From positions 62,001 through 126,000 of the forward strand of contig NZ_OX458333.1 in NCBI RefSeq assembly GCF_949769195.1: a DNA stretch of 64,000 nucleotides, in the 5' to 3' direction. The position numbers were made by a program, and so were the translations under genes. The DNA comes from Methylocaldum szegediense. Its GTDB lineage: Bacteria; Pseudomonadota; Gammaproteobacteria; Methylococcales; Methylococcaceae. How positions within the stretch are numbered: the stretch's first letter is position 1; each line of letters opens with the position of its first letter. The notes under the pieces were generated by a model that had not been told where the DNA came from, made no database searches, and saw nothing but the letters and a program-made list of their open reading frames with translations. This document shows, piece after piece, positions 18,112 to 30,111 of this stretch.

Positions 18112-18974
18112 TAGCTGCCGGGTATCAGCAGCAGATTGAATCCCAGGCGCTGGTAGCCTTCCTCGACCATCAGGATATCGAGACCCAGGGTGGCGAGATC
18201 GTCGGCGAAGGGGTCGACGAATGGCTCCTTCTCCCGGTTCATGAGCTTCACGTAGGTCTTGCAGCCGGCGCAGGCTTCCGCCTTGACGGCCTCCCCTGCT
18301 CCTTCGAGGCCGAAATAGGACACGTCCTTGCTGGATCCGCAGTGTATGCAATGGATGCGGGGCCGGTTCCATTCGGTGGAGCACAGGCTGCAACAGACAT
18401 AGCGGAGGCCGTGCACGGAGCCGCCGGTCTGCAGCATGCTTGCCACTAGCCATGAGCCGCAGATCGGGCAGCGATACCCGCATTCGATTGTCCTGACCCT
18501 ATCCTGATCCAGGCGAGCGGCAAACGATGACCAACTCACTTGCAAAGCGGCGGCCACGAAAGGGGCGAGCCCAGGATCAATGCCCTGGAAGTTGGCGCTG
18601 AGTAAACAGGTCGCCCAGCTCTCGAGTTCCTCGTCCGTCGCCTGCCGGATCCGCTCGCACAGCGCAGCGACCGGCTCCGATCCGGCACCGAGACGTTCGG
18701 CAATGAGCCGTAGCGCTTCACGCCAAGCAGGTACCTGTTGATTATCCAGCGGTCGCCTGATGATGTGAGAATCCGGCAACGGCGTCTGAAGAAACCGTTC
18801 CCACAGATCGTGCTGAACCTCGACCAGATCGGCCATCAATGCCAGGTAGCCGGCCAAGCTCGCATGGCTTTCGGCAAGTCGCCGAAAACGCGCCGCCCGC
18901 TTGGCGAATGGCGACTGCCGGGGCGGCAAGCGCAATAGTGGCGGAGCCCCTAAGCTCTGACTGCCTTTTGGCAT
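18111..18974 (-). CDS. fdhE: Formate dehydrogenase accessory protein FdhE
   Basis: FdhE is a cytoplasmic rubredoxin-like assembly factor for respiratory formate dehydrogenases. The 287-residue product has the two zinc-ribbon-like cysteine clusters CPICGS...CCSLCS and CIHCGSS...CAGCKTY typical of the family, and ends NLLLIPGS. I place the start at 18974 (MPKGSQSLG), preceded by GAAGGG; the longer upstream frame overlaps the cytochrome b gene and is non-homologous. Its stop TAG is formed partly by the TA target site and partly by the IS630 end, so the element inserted at the last codons and may have trimmed the native C-terminus by a few residues. Confidence 0.92.
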   Translation of the reverse strand: MPKGSQSLGAPPLLRLPPRQSPFAKRAARFRRLAESHASLAGYLALMADLVEVQHDLWERFLQTPLPDSHIIRRPLDNQQVPAWREALRLIAERLGAGSEPVAALCERIRQATDEELESWATCLLSANFQGIDPGLAPFVAAALQVSWSSFAARLDQDRVRTIECGYRCPICGSWLVASMLQTGGSVHGLRYVCCSLCSTEWNRPRIHCIHCGSSKDVSYFGLEGAGEAVKAEACAGCKTYVKLMNREKEPFVDPFADDLATLGLDILMVEEGYQRLGFNLLLIPGS

Positions 18975-19009
18975 CCCTTCGCGTGAGGAACCGACTTTTT
19001 CCAATCCGC

Positions 19010-19651
19010 TCAATGTTTCTCTCCCTCGGTCACCTGCTTGTACCATCCGGGATGATGTTTGCGCGCCCAAGCGCGGGTGACGGTTCCGCGTACCATGGCA
19101 CCGAGGGTCCCTTTGATCCACAGCGCAGCATAGATATGAACGATGATGCTGCAAATGATGATGAAGGCGCAGACGGCGTGTAGCAGTAGCGCTAGGCGCA
19201 CGATATCGATGGGGAAGTAGTGAGCGAACCAAGGTCGCCAGATGACGATGCCGGTCAGCAGAAGGACGGAGATGGTACCGATCATGGTCCAGAACAACAG
19301 TTTCTGGCCGGCGTTATAGCGGTCCACTTCCGGCAGCCCTTCCTCGCGGTTCCGCACCACGTCGCCGATGCGACGAAGCCAGACGATATCGTTGCGGGTC
19401 AGAAGGTTGTGGTGCCAGAACTTGAGGGCCAACAATGAAAAGGAGACGAACATCACGAGGCCGATGTAGGGATGCAGGATGCGCGTCCAGGTGGGACCGC
19501 CGAAGAACTGGGTGAACCAGAACATCGACGGATGGAACAGCGCCAGCCCGGAGAAGGCAAGCATGAGGAAGGTGATCGCCGTGATCCAATGGTTTAGCCG
19601 TTCCGAAGGGCTGTAGCGGTCGATCAGTTTCGGGCCGTGCTGGGTGTTCAT
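19010..19651 (-). CDS. fdoI: Formate dehydrogenase cytochrome b556 gamma subunit
   Basis: The 213-residue membrane protein has four hydrophobic segments (for example [17 protein letters not shown] and [20 protein letters not shown]) with histidines placed to ligate two b hemes ([30 protein letters not shown]). It transfers electrons from the beta subunit to quinone in the inner membrane. The start at 19651 ([22 protein letters not shown]) overlaps the beta-subunit stop by 4 bp. The 41 codons upstream in frame are a shadow of the beta gene. It is third in the leftward operon, followed by fdhE. Confidence 0.95.
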   Translation of the reverse strand: MNTQHGPKLIDRYSPSERLNHWITAITFLMLAFSGLALFHPSMFWFTQFFGGPTWTRILHPYIGLVMFVSFSLLALKFWHHNLLTRNDIVWLRRIGDVVRNREEGLPEVDRYNAGQKLLFWTMIGTISVLLLTGIVIWRPWFAHYFPIDIVRLALLLHAVCAFIIICSIIVHIYAALWIKGTLGAMVRGTVTRAWARKHHPGWYKQVTEGEKH

Positions 19652-20520
19652 GGCTTCTTCTCCTCGTCTTCCTCTTCGGTTTCGTTGGGACCGACGGTGA
19701 TGTAATGGAAGAACCCGGCCAGGGCGGTGAAGAATATCGCGGCGGTGGCGAGGGGCTTGAAGATGCCTTTCCACAGTCCGACCATGGGGCTGATGACTGG
19801 GTCCTTGGGAAGATCGTTGTAGAGCTCGGGCTTGTCGGCATGGTGCAGAACGTACATGACGTGCGTGCCGCCGACGCCGGGAGGATCGTAGAGTCCGGCG
19901 TTCTCGAAGCCGCGTTCCTTAAGGTCCGCGATGCGCTCGTTGGCATACTCGATCATATCTTTCTTGCTGCCGAACACCAGCGCCTGGGTCGGACAAGCCT
20001 TGATGCAGGCCGGCTCCAGGCCGACCGCCACCCGGTCGGAGCAAAGGGTGCATTTGTACACCTTGTTGTCTTTCTTGGAGAGGCGCGGAATGTCGAACGG
20101 GCAGCCGGCGATGCAGTAGCCGCAGCCGATGCAGTTTTCCTCGTGAAAATCGACGATGCCGTTCGCATATTGGATGATCGCGCCCGGCGAGGGACAGGCC
20201 TTGAGGCAGCCGGGGTCGGCGCAGTGCATGCAACCGTCCTTACGGATCAGCCATTCCAGCGTGCCGTTTTCCTCGGTCTCGGCGAAGCGCATCAGCGTCC
20301 AGCTGTTGGCGGTGAGATCGTGCGGATTGGTATAAGAACCCTCGTTGATCCCGACTTCCTCGCGCAGGTCGTTCCATTCCATGCAGGCCGACTGGCACGC
20401 CTTGCAGCCGATGCACTTGGTGACGTCGATGAGCTTGGCCACCTCCATGGTCTGCCGCTGCTGCGGACTCGGCGTCGTGGTGGCGGATCGACGGACGATA
20501 TCCAGGGATTGTAATGCCAT
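19648..20520 (-). CDS. fdoH: Formate dehydrogenase iron-sulfur beta subunit
   Basis: The 290-residue subunit carries four [4Fe-4S] motifs: [49 protein letters not shown] and [22 protein letters not shown] single membrane anchor near residues 250-275 ([18 protein letters not shown]) lies on the C-terminal side, as in FdnH/FdoH. It relays electrons from the molybdopterin subunit to the cytochrome b subunit. It begins 3 bp after the alpha-subunit stop and overlaps the gamma gene by 4 bp. Confidence 0.96.
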   Translation of the reverse strand: MALQSLDIVRRSATTTPSPQQRQTMEVAKLIDVTKCIGCKACQSACMEWNDLREEVGINEGSYTNPHDLTANSWTLMRFAETEENGTLEWLIRKDGCMHCADPGCLKACPSPGAIIQYANGIVDFHEENCIGCGYCIAGCPFDIPRLSKKDNKVYKCTLCSDRVAVGLEPACIKACPTQALVFGSKKDMIEYANERIADLKERGFENAGLYDPPGVGGTHVMYVLHHADKPELYNDLPKDPVISPMVGLWKGIFKPLATAAIFFTALAGFFHYITVGPNETEEEDEEKKP

Positions 20521-20523
20521 TGT

Positions 20524-23500
20524 CTAAACCTCCGTCCGGCCCTTGAGGATGCGCACCAGCCAGGAAATCTGCCTGGCGGGCTCGTTGTCCTCCAGGAGGA
20601 CCTCGGGACGCTTGCGTTCTTCATGGCCTTCGCCCGGCTTGTGGGTGTGCGGCATGAGTTCGCTCAAGTCCTTCTCCACGTTTACGAGGAACGCCTTGAA
20701 CTCCGGGGTCTGGGTGTTGGCGTCGCCCAGGAAAGGCGTCAGGGTGTTGGCGATGTAGCCTTTACGGGTCGCCCCGGTGAAACCCCAATGGATCGGAATA
20801 CCGATCTGATGCACGGTCTTCCCGGCCACCTTCAGCGCCTTGATACGCTTGGTCACCATCGCTACCGCTTTGATCGAACCACGCTTGGAGCGGACCGTAA
20901 CCCTCTCGCCGTTGGCGATGCCGAGCTCGCGGGCCAGTTCCTCGCCGATCTCCACGAACTGCTCCGGCTGGAGCGGGGCATTGATCTTGGAGTGCTTGGT
21001 CCAGAAATGGAAATGCTCGGTCAGACGATAGGTGGTCCCCACATAGGGAAACGCCTCGTGGTCGCCGAGCATGGCCTTGTCGTTGGCGAACACGCGCGCT
21101 GCCGGGTTGCTGATCACTTTGGCGTGCAAGGGGTTGGTGCCCAGCGGGTTTTCGAAAGGCTCATAATGCTCGGGGAACGGTCCCTCGGCCATGAGATCCC
21201 GCACGAACAGGCGAGCGACGCCCTCGTCGGTCATGATGAATGGCGACACACCGCTATTTGGCCCGGTATCGACCTTGAAATCGGGCACGTCCAGACCGGT
21301 CCATTTCGAACCGTCCCATTCGATCAGCTTGCGCTTCTCGTCCCAAGGCTTGCCCGAGGGATCACAGGAAGCTCGGTTGTACAGAATCCGCCGATTCGCC
21401 GGCCATGCCCAAGCCCACCCGGGCGCGATACCCAGCTCGGTCGGGTCGGTCGGGTCTCGCCGCACCATCTGGTTGCCTTCTTCGGTCCAGGAACCGCAGA
21501 AGATCCAGGTACCGCAAGCGGTACTGCCGTCATCCCGAAGCTGGGTAAAGCTCGACAGCTGTTGGCCGGCCTTGACAAGTACCTTGCCCGGGTCTTTCGG
21601 ATCGGGAATGTCGACCAGCGCATAGCCGTTGAATTCCTTCGCCAGTTCCTCAGCCGACGGCGCCTCCGGTATCCAATAAGGCCAGTGCAGATTCAGGATC
21701 GGATCGGCGAACACGCCGCCCTCCTGCCGGTAGAGTTCGCGCACTTTCAGGAACAGCTCGGCCATGATGTCGATGTCAGTGCGACATTCGCCAGGCGGCT
21801 CGGCGCCTTTCCAGTGCCATTGCAGCCAGCGCGAGCTGTTGACCAGTGATCCTTCCTCCTCGGCGAAACAGGTCGTCGGTAGCCGAAATACTTCGGTCTG
21901 GATATCCTCCGGCTTCACGTCGTTGTACTCGCCGTGGTTTTGCCAGAACTCCGAAGTTTCCGTGGCCAAGGGGTCCATGACCACCAGGAATTTCAAGCGG
22001 GACAGAGCGGAAACGATCTTGCCCTTGTTTGGGAAGGACGCCAACGGATTGAAGCCCTGGCAGAAATAGCCCGTCATCTTGCCCTGCTCCATCAGGTCGA
22101 AAACGCGCAGGCCGTCGTAGAGCTGGTCGACTTTGGGCAGCCAATCGTAGGCGAAGTCGTTGTCCGGTGTCGCCGCCTTGCCATACCAAGCCTTCATCAG
22201 GCTGGTATGGAACTTCGGATAATTCGACCAGAAGTTGACCTGTCCGGGCCGAAGCGGCTTGGGCGTGCGCTTCGCTAAATAGGCGGCACGGGTCGTTTCG
22301 TCGTCGTGGGCGAGATTCAGATAGCCCGGCAATTGATCCGACAACAGCCCGAGATCGGTCAGACCCTGGATGTTGGAATGACCGCGCAGCGCATTGACGC
22401 CGCCACCCGGCATGCCGATATTGCCCAGGAGTAGCTGTAAGATCGCCAGGGTCCGGATGTTCTGGGCCCCGATGCTGTGCTGGGTCCAGCCGAGCGCGTA
22501 GAGACTGGTCAGGGTCCGGTTCGGCACGGCAGTCGAGGCGATCGTCTCGCACACCTTTAGGTAGACATCCTTGGGCGTCCCGGTGATATCGCAGACCACG
22601 TCCACGGTATAACGAGAGACGTGCCGCTTCAGCAGATTCAGGACACAACGGGGGTGCTGCAAGGTCTCGTCGACCTTAGCGTAGCCCTTTTCGTCCAGCT
22701 CATACTGCCAGGTGCTCTTGTCGTAGCTATGGCTTTTCTCGTCGTAGCCGGTGAAAAGCCCCTCGTTGAAGCCGAAGTCCTCGCGTACGATGAAACTGGC
22801 GTTGGTATACGCCTTGACATACTCGTGGTGTATGGCGTCGTGCTCGAACAAATAATGGATCACACCGTTGAGGAACGCGATGTCGGTTCCTACCCGGATC
22901 GGCGCGTACAAATCGGCTACCGAGGCCGTGCGGTTGAACCGCGGATCGACCACGATGAGCTTGGCCTTGTTATGGGCCTTCGCCTCAATCACCCATTTGA
23001 AGCCTACCGGATGCGCTTCGGCAGCATTGCCGCCCATCACCAGAATGACGTTCGCATTCTTGATGTCCATCCAGGTATTCGTCATGGCGCCGCGACCGAA
23101 TGTCGGAGCAAGACTTGCCACCGTCGGTGCGTGTCAGACGCGTGCCTGGTTGTCGAGCGCTACGATACCAAAACTGCGGAGAACCTTATGGGTGAGATAA
23201 CCGGTTTCGTTGGAGGCGGCGGAAGCAGCCAGAAATCCGACCGTCGGCCAGCGGTTGACCGTCTGCCCTTTATCGTTCTTGGCGACGAAATGACGATCCC
23301 GGTCTTCCTTCATGAGCCTCGCGATGCGGTCCAGCGCAAAATCCCAAGTAACCCGTTTCCATTCCCGGGCGCCCGGCGCGCGGTATTCCGGAAAGGTGAC
23401 GCGAGTTTCGCTATGAACGAAACCGAGCAGGCCGGCGCCTTTGGGACACAGGCTGCCGCGGCTCACCGGATGGTCCGGATCACCCTCGATATGGATGATT

Positions 23501-23721
23501 TCGGACTTGGCATTTTTCGCCTTGTCGCCGAGGCTGTACAGAATGATGCCGCAGGCTACCGAACAATACGGGCAGGTATTGCGGGTTTCCGTGGTGCGCG
23601 TCAGCTTGAACGTGCGCACTTCCGCCAGCGCTTCCCTCGGGGAAAAACCCAAGGCCGTGAGCGTGGACCCTCCTAGCGTTGCGGCACTCAGCTTAAAAAA
23701 CTGGCGCCGAGTGACTTGCAT
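20524..23721 (-). CDS. fdoG: Formate dehydrogenase alpha subunit, selenocysteine- and molybdopterin-containing
   Basis: This gene appears as two ORFs split by a TGA at 23134-23136. The context is VALDNQARV-TGA-HAPTVASLAP, exactly where FdnG/FdoG have selenocysteine (residue 196 here too). Read through, it gives about 1,065 residues. The start at 23721 (MQVTRRQFFKLSA) shows a twin-arginine signal ending near ALA, so the enzyme is exported folded to the periplasm. An N-terminal [4Fe-4S] site NTCPYCSVACG follows, then the MGD-binding domains (VMGGNAAEAHPVG and similar). It oxidises formate to CO2 and feeds electrons to the beta and gamma subunits downstream. selA and selB lie 4-10 kb further on. 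Confidence 0.95.
23090..23136 (-). promoter_or_regulatory. Bacterial SECIS element with the Sec UGA codon
   Basis: Immediately 3' of the TGA (23134-23136, minus strand) the mRNA reads CACGCACCGACGGTGGCAAG then UCUUGCUCC. GGxGGCAAG can pair with UUGCUCC around a small loop containing GUCU, matching the short hairpin with a G and U in the apical loop that SelB recognises in enteric fdh mRNAs. Distance from the UGA to the loop (about 20 nt) fits bacterial SECIS geometry. The structure was judged by eye, not folded computationally. Confidence 0.75.
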
Positions 23722-23802
23722 GATGTCGTACCTCCTGGCGAACAAAAACTAAGTTGGAAGGTAGGAAATTTAACCCTAATGTTGGCACGGATTGATTACA
23801 CC

Positions 23803-23821
23803 CTCAACACCCAGTGTTGAG
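23803..23821. promoter_or_regulatory. Perfect 8-bp palindrome upstream of the formate dehydrogenase operon
   Basis: CTCAACAC and GTGTTGAG are separated by 3 bp (CCA), 82 bp upstream of the fdh start codon. The symmetry and location suggest a dimeric regulator site. The rest of 23722-23890 shows no gene. Confidence 0.35.
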
Positions 23822-23890
23822 AGGAAATAAACTGTCCGGAGTTGTAGCACGTCATCTGCCCGGTTTCATGAGAACCCGAGGAAGGGAGGA

Positions 23891-24010
23891 GTGAAACAGA
23901 CGGAATGGCTGCAGGAGACCGTGAGAATGAGGTTTTTGGAAGCGTATGACGGTTGGCGAGCGCGGCGTACTGGTTTAGGCCTTTGGCGGTAGACGTCTGA
24001 GCGCCTTTGA
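23891..24010 (+). pseudogene. Possible ISNCY-type transposase N-terminal relic
   Basis: The frame from a GTG at 23891 reads VKQTEWLQETVRMRFLEAYD then GWRARRTGLGLW and a stop. This resembles the N-terminus of ISNCY-type transposases (KQxEWLQExRxMRFxEAYxxW). Nothing downstream to 24209 continues convincingly, and IS481 copy 2 begins at 24210. Weak assignment. Confidence 0.4.
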
Positions 24011-24204
24011 CCGCCCCGTCCCATTGATAGGCGTCGTTGCTCCAGGTGAGCCCGGTGATGGCCCGGACCTGATATCCGTTTTAGGCGCTTCATCCCAGGA
24101 ATTGATGCGGCATCCAGGGCCGAGAGAATCAACAGCCTGCTAAGAGCTACTCCTCGGCCTAACCTGTCACAGAATGAGCGGATTCCACTATGGCTATTGG
24201 TTTG

Positions 24205-25185
24205 TTAGCTGTCAAGTCCCGCACGATCGTAAACCTTCTTTCGAAAAAGATGAGGATGGGACAGTTGCCAGTTTTTGAGAGCCTGGATCGGGGTGAGATG
24301 GCCTAAGACCTTTTGGGGAATGTGATGATTGTACAGCTCGACATAGCGGTGCAGGGTGGTGTCCAGATCGGCGGTTGAATCGAAGTGATGGGTTTGCAAC
24401 ACCTCCTCGATGCGGCCATTGAAGCGTTCCACCAGGCCATTCGTTTGGGGCCGGCCCGGCGGAATCAGGCGATGTTCGATGCCTTGTTCAGTACAGAGGC
24501 GGTCAAACTCATGCGTCCCCGAGGGCTGCCGAGTTCGGGTCAGGAAACGGTCGGTAAACTCCGAGCCGTTGTCGGTCAGGCATTTCTGGATGCGGAAAGG
24601 CGCGGCCTGAATCACCGCTTTGAGGAAGTCCTTTGCGCTTAAGGCGGAGCGGTTGGGCTTGAGGGCGACATAGACCCAGCGGGTGGCGCGGTCGATGGCG
24701 ACGAACAGGTATCGGCGGGGTTCGCCGTCGATGGCGGGCAAGTACTTAACATCCAGGTGAAGGAAGCCGGGCTCATAGGCCTTGAAGGGTTTGACCTTCG
24801 CCTTCTCTGTAGGCGGAAGCAGGGTCTTGAGGGACGCCACCCCGTGGCGGCGCAGGCAGCGGTCTAGCCCGGAACGGGACACGGCGGGATTGAGAAATTC
24901 CCGGGTCACGGCCAGGAGATCATCCAAGGGGAGGAGCAGAGCTTGGCGGAGGTAGACCACGATGGCTTCCTGGGCGGGCGTGAGCGTGGTTCTGAGGGTG
25001 TGGGGCCGGTGTGAGGCATCTTCGACCGAGGAGCGGTGTTTCCACTTGCGGACGGTCGTTCGGCTAATGCCATGCTTTTGGGCCAAGGCGCGCTCGCTCA
25101 ACGTGGACGCTTGAATGGCCTGCCGAACGGCCGGGGTGGTACGGGCGTTCTTATGAAGACGAATCTGCATGGAGAGAAACCTCAC
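24205..25185 (-). CDS. IS481-family transposase, copy 2
   Basis: The 326-residue product is nearly identical to copy 1, with the same helix-turn-helix and DDE blocks. Visible differences are PNRSALS in place of PNRTALS, QKVLGHL in place of QKALGHL, and the end YDRAGLDS. The frame reads through the right terminal repeat and stops 5 bp outside the element. All catalytic residues are kept, so it is probably active. Confidence 0.93.
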   Translation of the reverse strand: MRFLSMQIRLHKNARTTPAVRQAIQASTLSERALAQKHGISRTTVRKWKHRSSVEDASHRPHTLRTTLTPAQEAIVVYLRQALLLPLDDLLAVTREFLNPAVSRSGLDRCLRRHGVASLKTLLPPTEKAKVKPFKAYEPGFLHLDVKYLPAIDGEPRRYLFVAIDRATRWVYVALKPNRSALSAKDFLKAVIQAAPFRIQKCLTDNGSEFTDRFLTRTRQPSGTHEFDRLCTEQGIEHRLIPPGRPQTNGLVERFNGRIEEVLQTHHFDSTADLDTTLHRYVELYNHHIPQKVLGHLTPIQALKNWQLSHPHLFRKKVYDRAGLDS

Positions 25186-25274
25186 TTGGACGAACCGAAT
25201 ATCTCCTGGAGAAGGCTCCGGGCTTCGAACAGAGCATAACTCCTTCTGGGTAAATAATCACACGAGACGCGACA
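24210..25274 (-). mobile_element. IS481-family element, copy 2 (1,065 bp)
   Basis: The ends are TGTCAAGTCCCGCACG at 24210 and the complement of TGTCGCGTCTCG ending at 25274. Length equals copies 1 and 3. Left flank GTTAGC and right flank AATAAT show no duplication. The right flank (AATAATCAC) resembles the sequence just inside the element end, a possible sign of an aberrant end join. Confidence 0.9.
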
Positions 25275-25619
25275 AATAATCACAAATACTTCGAATAGCC
25301 AATTCGAGGTTATACGCATCACTGGCCGGTCTTATACACCGGGGACAGGTATCTAGTACAAAGTTTGCGGATCAAACCATTCGTATGGCCGGTTATGACC
25401 TTAAGACAATCGAATCCCAAGTCGACTTTGCATCTAAGCTCTTATCTCTTGCCTTCAAGATAGGGGTTCTGCTTGGAGGAGCGTGTCTTCTCTTCTACTG
25501 CTACCGACTCGACTACTTTCCCGTCGGCCTCTCCGTCGGTGATTGTCAACGCCGACTGAAAAGTGACCCCTTTTGAGGGTTTATCGCCGAAGTAAAATTG
25601 ACCCCTTGAGGCCCAAAAG

Positions 25620-27421
<1,802 letters not shown>

Positions 27422-28252
27422 TTCCGCGGCTCAAAAAAGCCGCCATTTTCCCCCAAGGGGTCAAATTTACTTCGGTGTCAGGGGTCATTTTTACATCGGC
27501 GGTGACAGGTGATGCCTTACTGCTAATTCTGTTGGCCACGAGCTTTGGCATCGTATATGGGCTGTTTGTCATTAGTCTCACAGCCCTAGGTTTGTGGCTA
27601 ACCCAGTCTTGCGCCCCATTCAGAAGTTTGTGTTTTCCATACGTCAACGGTTTTCGAAACGCAGGCTAAACGAACCACTAGAACTTGTACGTCCAGATTT
27701 AAATGCTGTCATATTCGGCGTGTTTGGCTTGGTATTCATTGACGCGATATCTCAAGTGGAGCCATCAGCTATCTGGACCTTACCTGCGATTTCGTTTCTT
27801 CTTGGGTTTTGGTTGCGGTCTATCAGAAGGCTTCGTCAACACTTCGTGAGGTACTAATAGCGGAAACTGCAGCCGTTCTCCCACCTGCGAATGACTCGCG
27901 GGCATCACATCTCGATAAGGTGCGCCCGAAAACAGCTCATGCTCTTTCGCTAATCGCCATCTTCGTCATACCTTTAGTTGCGGGAGGGGTGTCTGGAGTG
28001 TTGCTGGAAGGAGCGATGCGTTTTGCCAACATCAAGAAAGGCCCGTCCTATGTAATGCTTCACGCGCCTTATAGCACCTTTATTCCTTCCCGTTTTCAGG
28101 CAAAGCAGTCGCCTCAGGCTCCCGACTACACTACATTTGGAGGTATTGATGTCATGTTTTCAGGCATCGGGCAGAAGTCCGTCATTGAGTTTAAGGACGG
28201 CAGGAGGGCTCGGCGTCTGGAGATTCCAAATGAAAGCATTCTCATCGTGCCC

Positions 28253-28321
28253 CGCTAACTCGTCTCCCCCCAGACGCTGTGTGATAAGGCCGAGCAGAGC
28301 CGGTGAATTCAGATGTTAGCC
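28253..28321 (+). repeat. attC-like integron recombination site 1
   Basis: The 69-bp site starts CGCTAAC (28253-28259) and ends GTTAGCC (28315-28321), fitting the attC core boxes RYYYAAC and GTTRRRY closely. The TAA of the preceding ORF is inside the first box, as usual in cassettes. It has the same length as the site at 32156-32224. Internal arms pair only partly by eye. Confidence 0.5.
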
Positions 28322-28477
28322 GCTATGGTACCTCGCATCCAAGCTAGCCAGTGTTGTTGCCGCTGCCTACGTCTCGGTCGCTGTAGGATGCATGCTCCTT
28401 CACTTTCTTAACACCGGGGACCTTGGCACTCTCGGGTACAGCATCATGCTTCCCGCCACGCAAGCCGCAATTTTCTT

Positions 28478-29521
28478 CCTGATTAGCGATGAACGTCAGC
28501 CAAGCGAAGTCGCCACTCGGCTCGGGGTTGAGTCAACATCGCAGCACGGGCCAGCCGTCGAAGCAGAATTTTGAGATCGAAACGCCGATTGAAACATATT
28601 GGAACTCGGCCAGATATCGCTTGGCATATTTCCTAAATTTGATCGCATGATAGGTGCCGGAAAGGGCGGTCTTCAGGTTGCTCAACAGCGTGTTGACCCA
28701 ACGAAACGCCGGATGTTGGGCCGATGGCCGCCCAGAGCCCAGAATCAGGCGTTGATGCCCCGCGATGACCTGGTGCACGCTCCGAAACCCGCTCAGGCCA
28801 TCGGTGAGGGCGTAGGTCGACGGGGCCAAGGCGCGTTGGGCCCAGTCCGCGATCGCCTGCTGGGTGAACGGCAGGGGATCAAGGCGCACAAACCATGGGT
28901 GACCGTCGTCCGTGGTTTGTACCGCCATCACAAAGCTGACTTTGTTTTCGCAACCCCGTCCGCGTTTCCCGGACCGTTCACCGCCCAGGTAAGCATCGTC
29001 AATCTCGACCCGCCCGGTCAATTGTCGATCCGCTTCCTGCTCCGCCATCACCTGGATCAGCTTATGTTTCACCAGCCAGGCGGTGCGATAACACACTCCG
29101 AGATGACGCATCAATTCCAGTGCTGAGACATTGTTCTTGGCCTGGGTCAGGAGATACATCGCCAGAAACCAGGTAGAGAGCGGCAGCTTGGTCGCTTCGA
29201 AGATCGTCCCAGCGGTCAGCGTCGTTTGCTTTCGGCAGTGCCCGCATTGCCAGTATTTTCGCCCGCTCCGTTCGAACACCGTGTGGTGCGCGCCACCACA
29301 GGCTGGGCAGCGGAAATCCTCCGGCCAGCGTAGGGCTTCCAGTGCCGCTTCGCATTGCTCTTCACGGCCGTATTGGGCCAGAAACTCGGCCAACGACAAC
29401 CCCTTTTGAAATTGCACTCGGTTCATCGGCATGGGACACCTCTTTTGTGATCGATGCCCCTAGTCTAAGCCCCCTAGTGGCTCACAGCGTGAGCCGATAC
29501 TGAACTTCATCGCTAATCAGG
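28478..29521 (-). mobile_element. IS1595-family element (1,044 bp) with 8-bp target duplication
   Basis: Terminal repeats CCTGATTAGCGATGAA (28478) and the inverse ending at 29521 are flanked by ATTTTCTT on both sides (28470-28477 and 29522-29529), the 8-bp duplication typical of IS1595. It sits inside a small membrane protein gene. Confidence 0.93.
28483..29432 (-). pseudogene. IS1595-family transposase with a late frameshift
   Basis: The N-terminus has a zinc ribbon (CPACGGAHHTVF...CGHCRKQ) and the ISXO2-like DDE domain with VEIDDAYLGGE, YALTDGLSGFR and a later FRWVNTLLSNLKTAL. The conserved end should read AEFQYxFNRRFDLKILLRRL. Here the frame changes after AEFQY at about 28595 and ends early (SKFCFDGWPVLRC); the other frame holds FNRRFDLKILLRRLARAA and a stop at 28483. 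One base appears lost. The catalytic triad precedes the shift, so some activity cannot be excluded. Confidence 0.85.
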
Positions 29522-29587
29522 ATTTTCTTTGGCCGCCTGGTCTCATGGGGTATTTGGTATCGTTTTGCCTAGGCGTGGTAGTTAGGC

Positions 29588-29737
29588 TTGGCCGCTGTTT
29601 GCGTCCAACTCATTCGCTTCGGTAGCTGGTTCATTGGCCGCTTGAGTGTCGGTACCGTGTCCGTGGTTTTCTGGGGCATCGCCTTTCTGCTCTTGGCCCT
29701 CTTGCTTCTGTTGCTCTCCAAGGCCACGTGCCAATAA
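29588..29737 (+). CDS. Small hydrophobic membrane protein
   Basis: A 49-codon frame starting TTG at 29588 follows directly after GTTAGGC (29581-29587), a sequence like the right end of an attC site. It encodes LIRFGSWFIGRLSVGTVSVV and a strongly hydrophobic FWGIAFLLLALLLLLL segment ending KATCQ. Its stop overlaps the ATG of the next gene (TAATG). Family unknown, start codon unusual, small size: a tentative gene. Confidence 0.4.
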   Translation: MAAVCVQLIRFGSWFIGRLSVGTVSVVFWGIAFLLLALLLLLLSKATCQ

Positions 29738-30111
29738 TGCACTCAATTTTGCGGTCAGTCGCTGTGGGTAGGCTAATCTCATATCCGAGGCTCTCGGCAA
29801 GTTTGAAGAAAATGGCCGCTGTGGATGCTGCTTGGAATCAGATAGCGGGAAAGGGTCATCCATCTGACAACGCCGTCGTGGCGAGGTTACTTCATAAATC
29901 TCCCGACGTGGCCCCACTTCGTGTTGCCATCGAGCGTCACGGGTACGAGTTTAGCGGCTTAAGCGTGGAGAAGGTTTGGGTGACTTCCGTGAATGGTTTA
30001 CGGCTGCCGTATGACGCCATCCTATGGTTGGTTGTCGAGCAAAAAAATAGTGTCATTCAACCATGCGTTCCAAGCGACGGCCCCTATCCTGCGGCCTCGG
30101 GAAGTGCCTGA
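29737..30111 (+). CDS. Hypothetical cassette-borne protein
   Basis: The 124-residue product (MHSILRSVAVGRLISYPRL...) has a mixed helix/strand pattern with VTSVNGLRLPYDAILWLVVE in the C-terminal half. I do not recognise a family. The start at 29737 overlaps the stop of the preceding small membrane gene; a GTG at 29728 is an alternative. Its stop TGA lies within the attC-like site at 30055-30126, which is the expected layout for an integron gene cassette. Confidence 0.5.
   Translation: MHSILRSVAVGRLISYPRLSASLKKMAAVDAAWNQIAGKGHPSDNAVVARLLHKSPDVAPLRVAIERHGYEFSGLSVEKVWVTSVNGLRLPYDAILWLVVEQKNSVIQPCVPSDGPYPAASGSA

Larger units (their letters stand above)
28392..29572 (+). pseudogene. Small membrane protein gene interrupted by the IS1595 element
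   Basis: Joining across the element and removing one 8-bp duplication gives MLLHFLNTGDLGTLGYSIML, PATQAAIFF, then GRLVSWGIWYRFA and a stop at 29570-29572. The frame is open further upstream (WYLASKLASVVAAAYVSVAV) to near the attC-like site but has no clear start there. The hydrophobic product would be 42-65 residues. Family unknown; small membrane proteins of this kind are common in cassette arrays. Confidence 0.4.

Noticed and set aside
23134-23745. Two separate proteins for the formate dehydrogenase alpha subunit
   Set aside because: The stop between them is a UGA at the conserved Sec position followed by a SECIS-like hairpin, and the pathway genes are present.
23782-23799. Sigma-54-like TGGCACG sequence upstream of fdh
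   Set aside because: It points away from the fdh operon and lacks a proper -12 TTGC at the right spacing.
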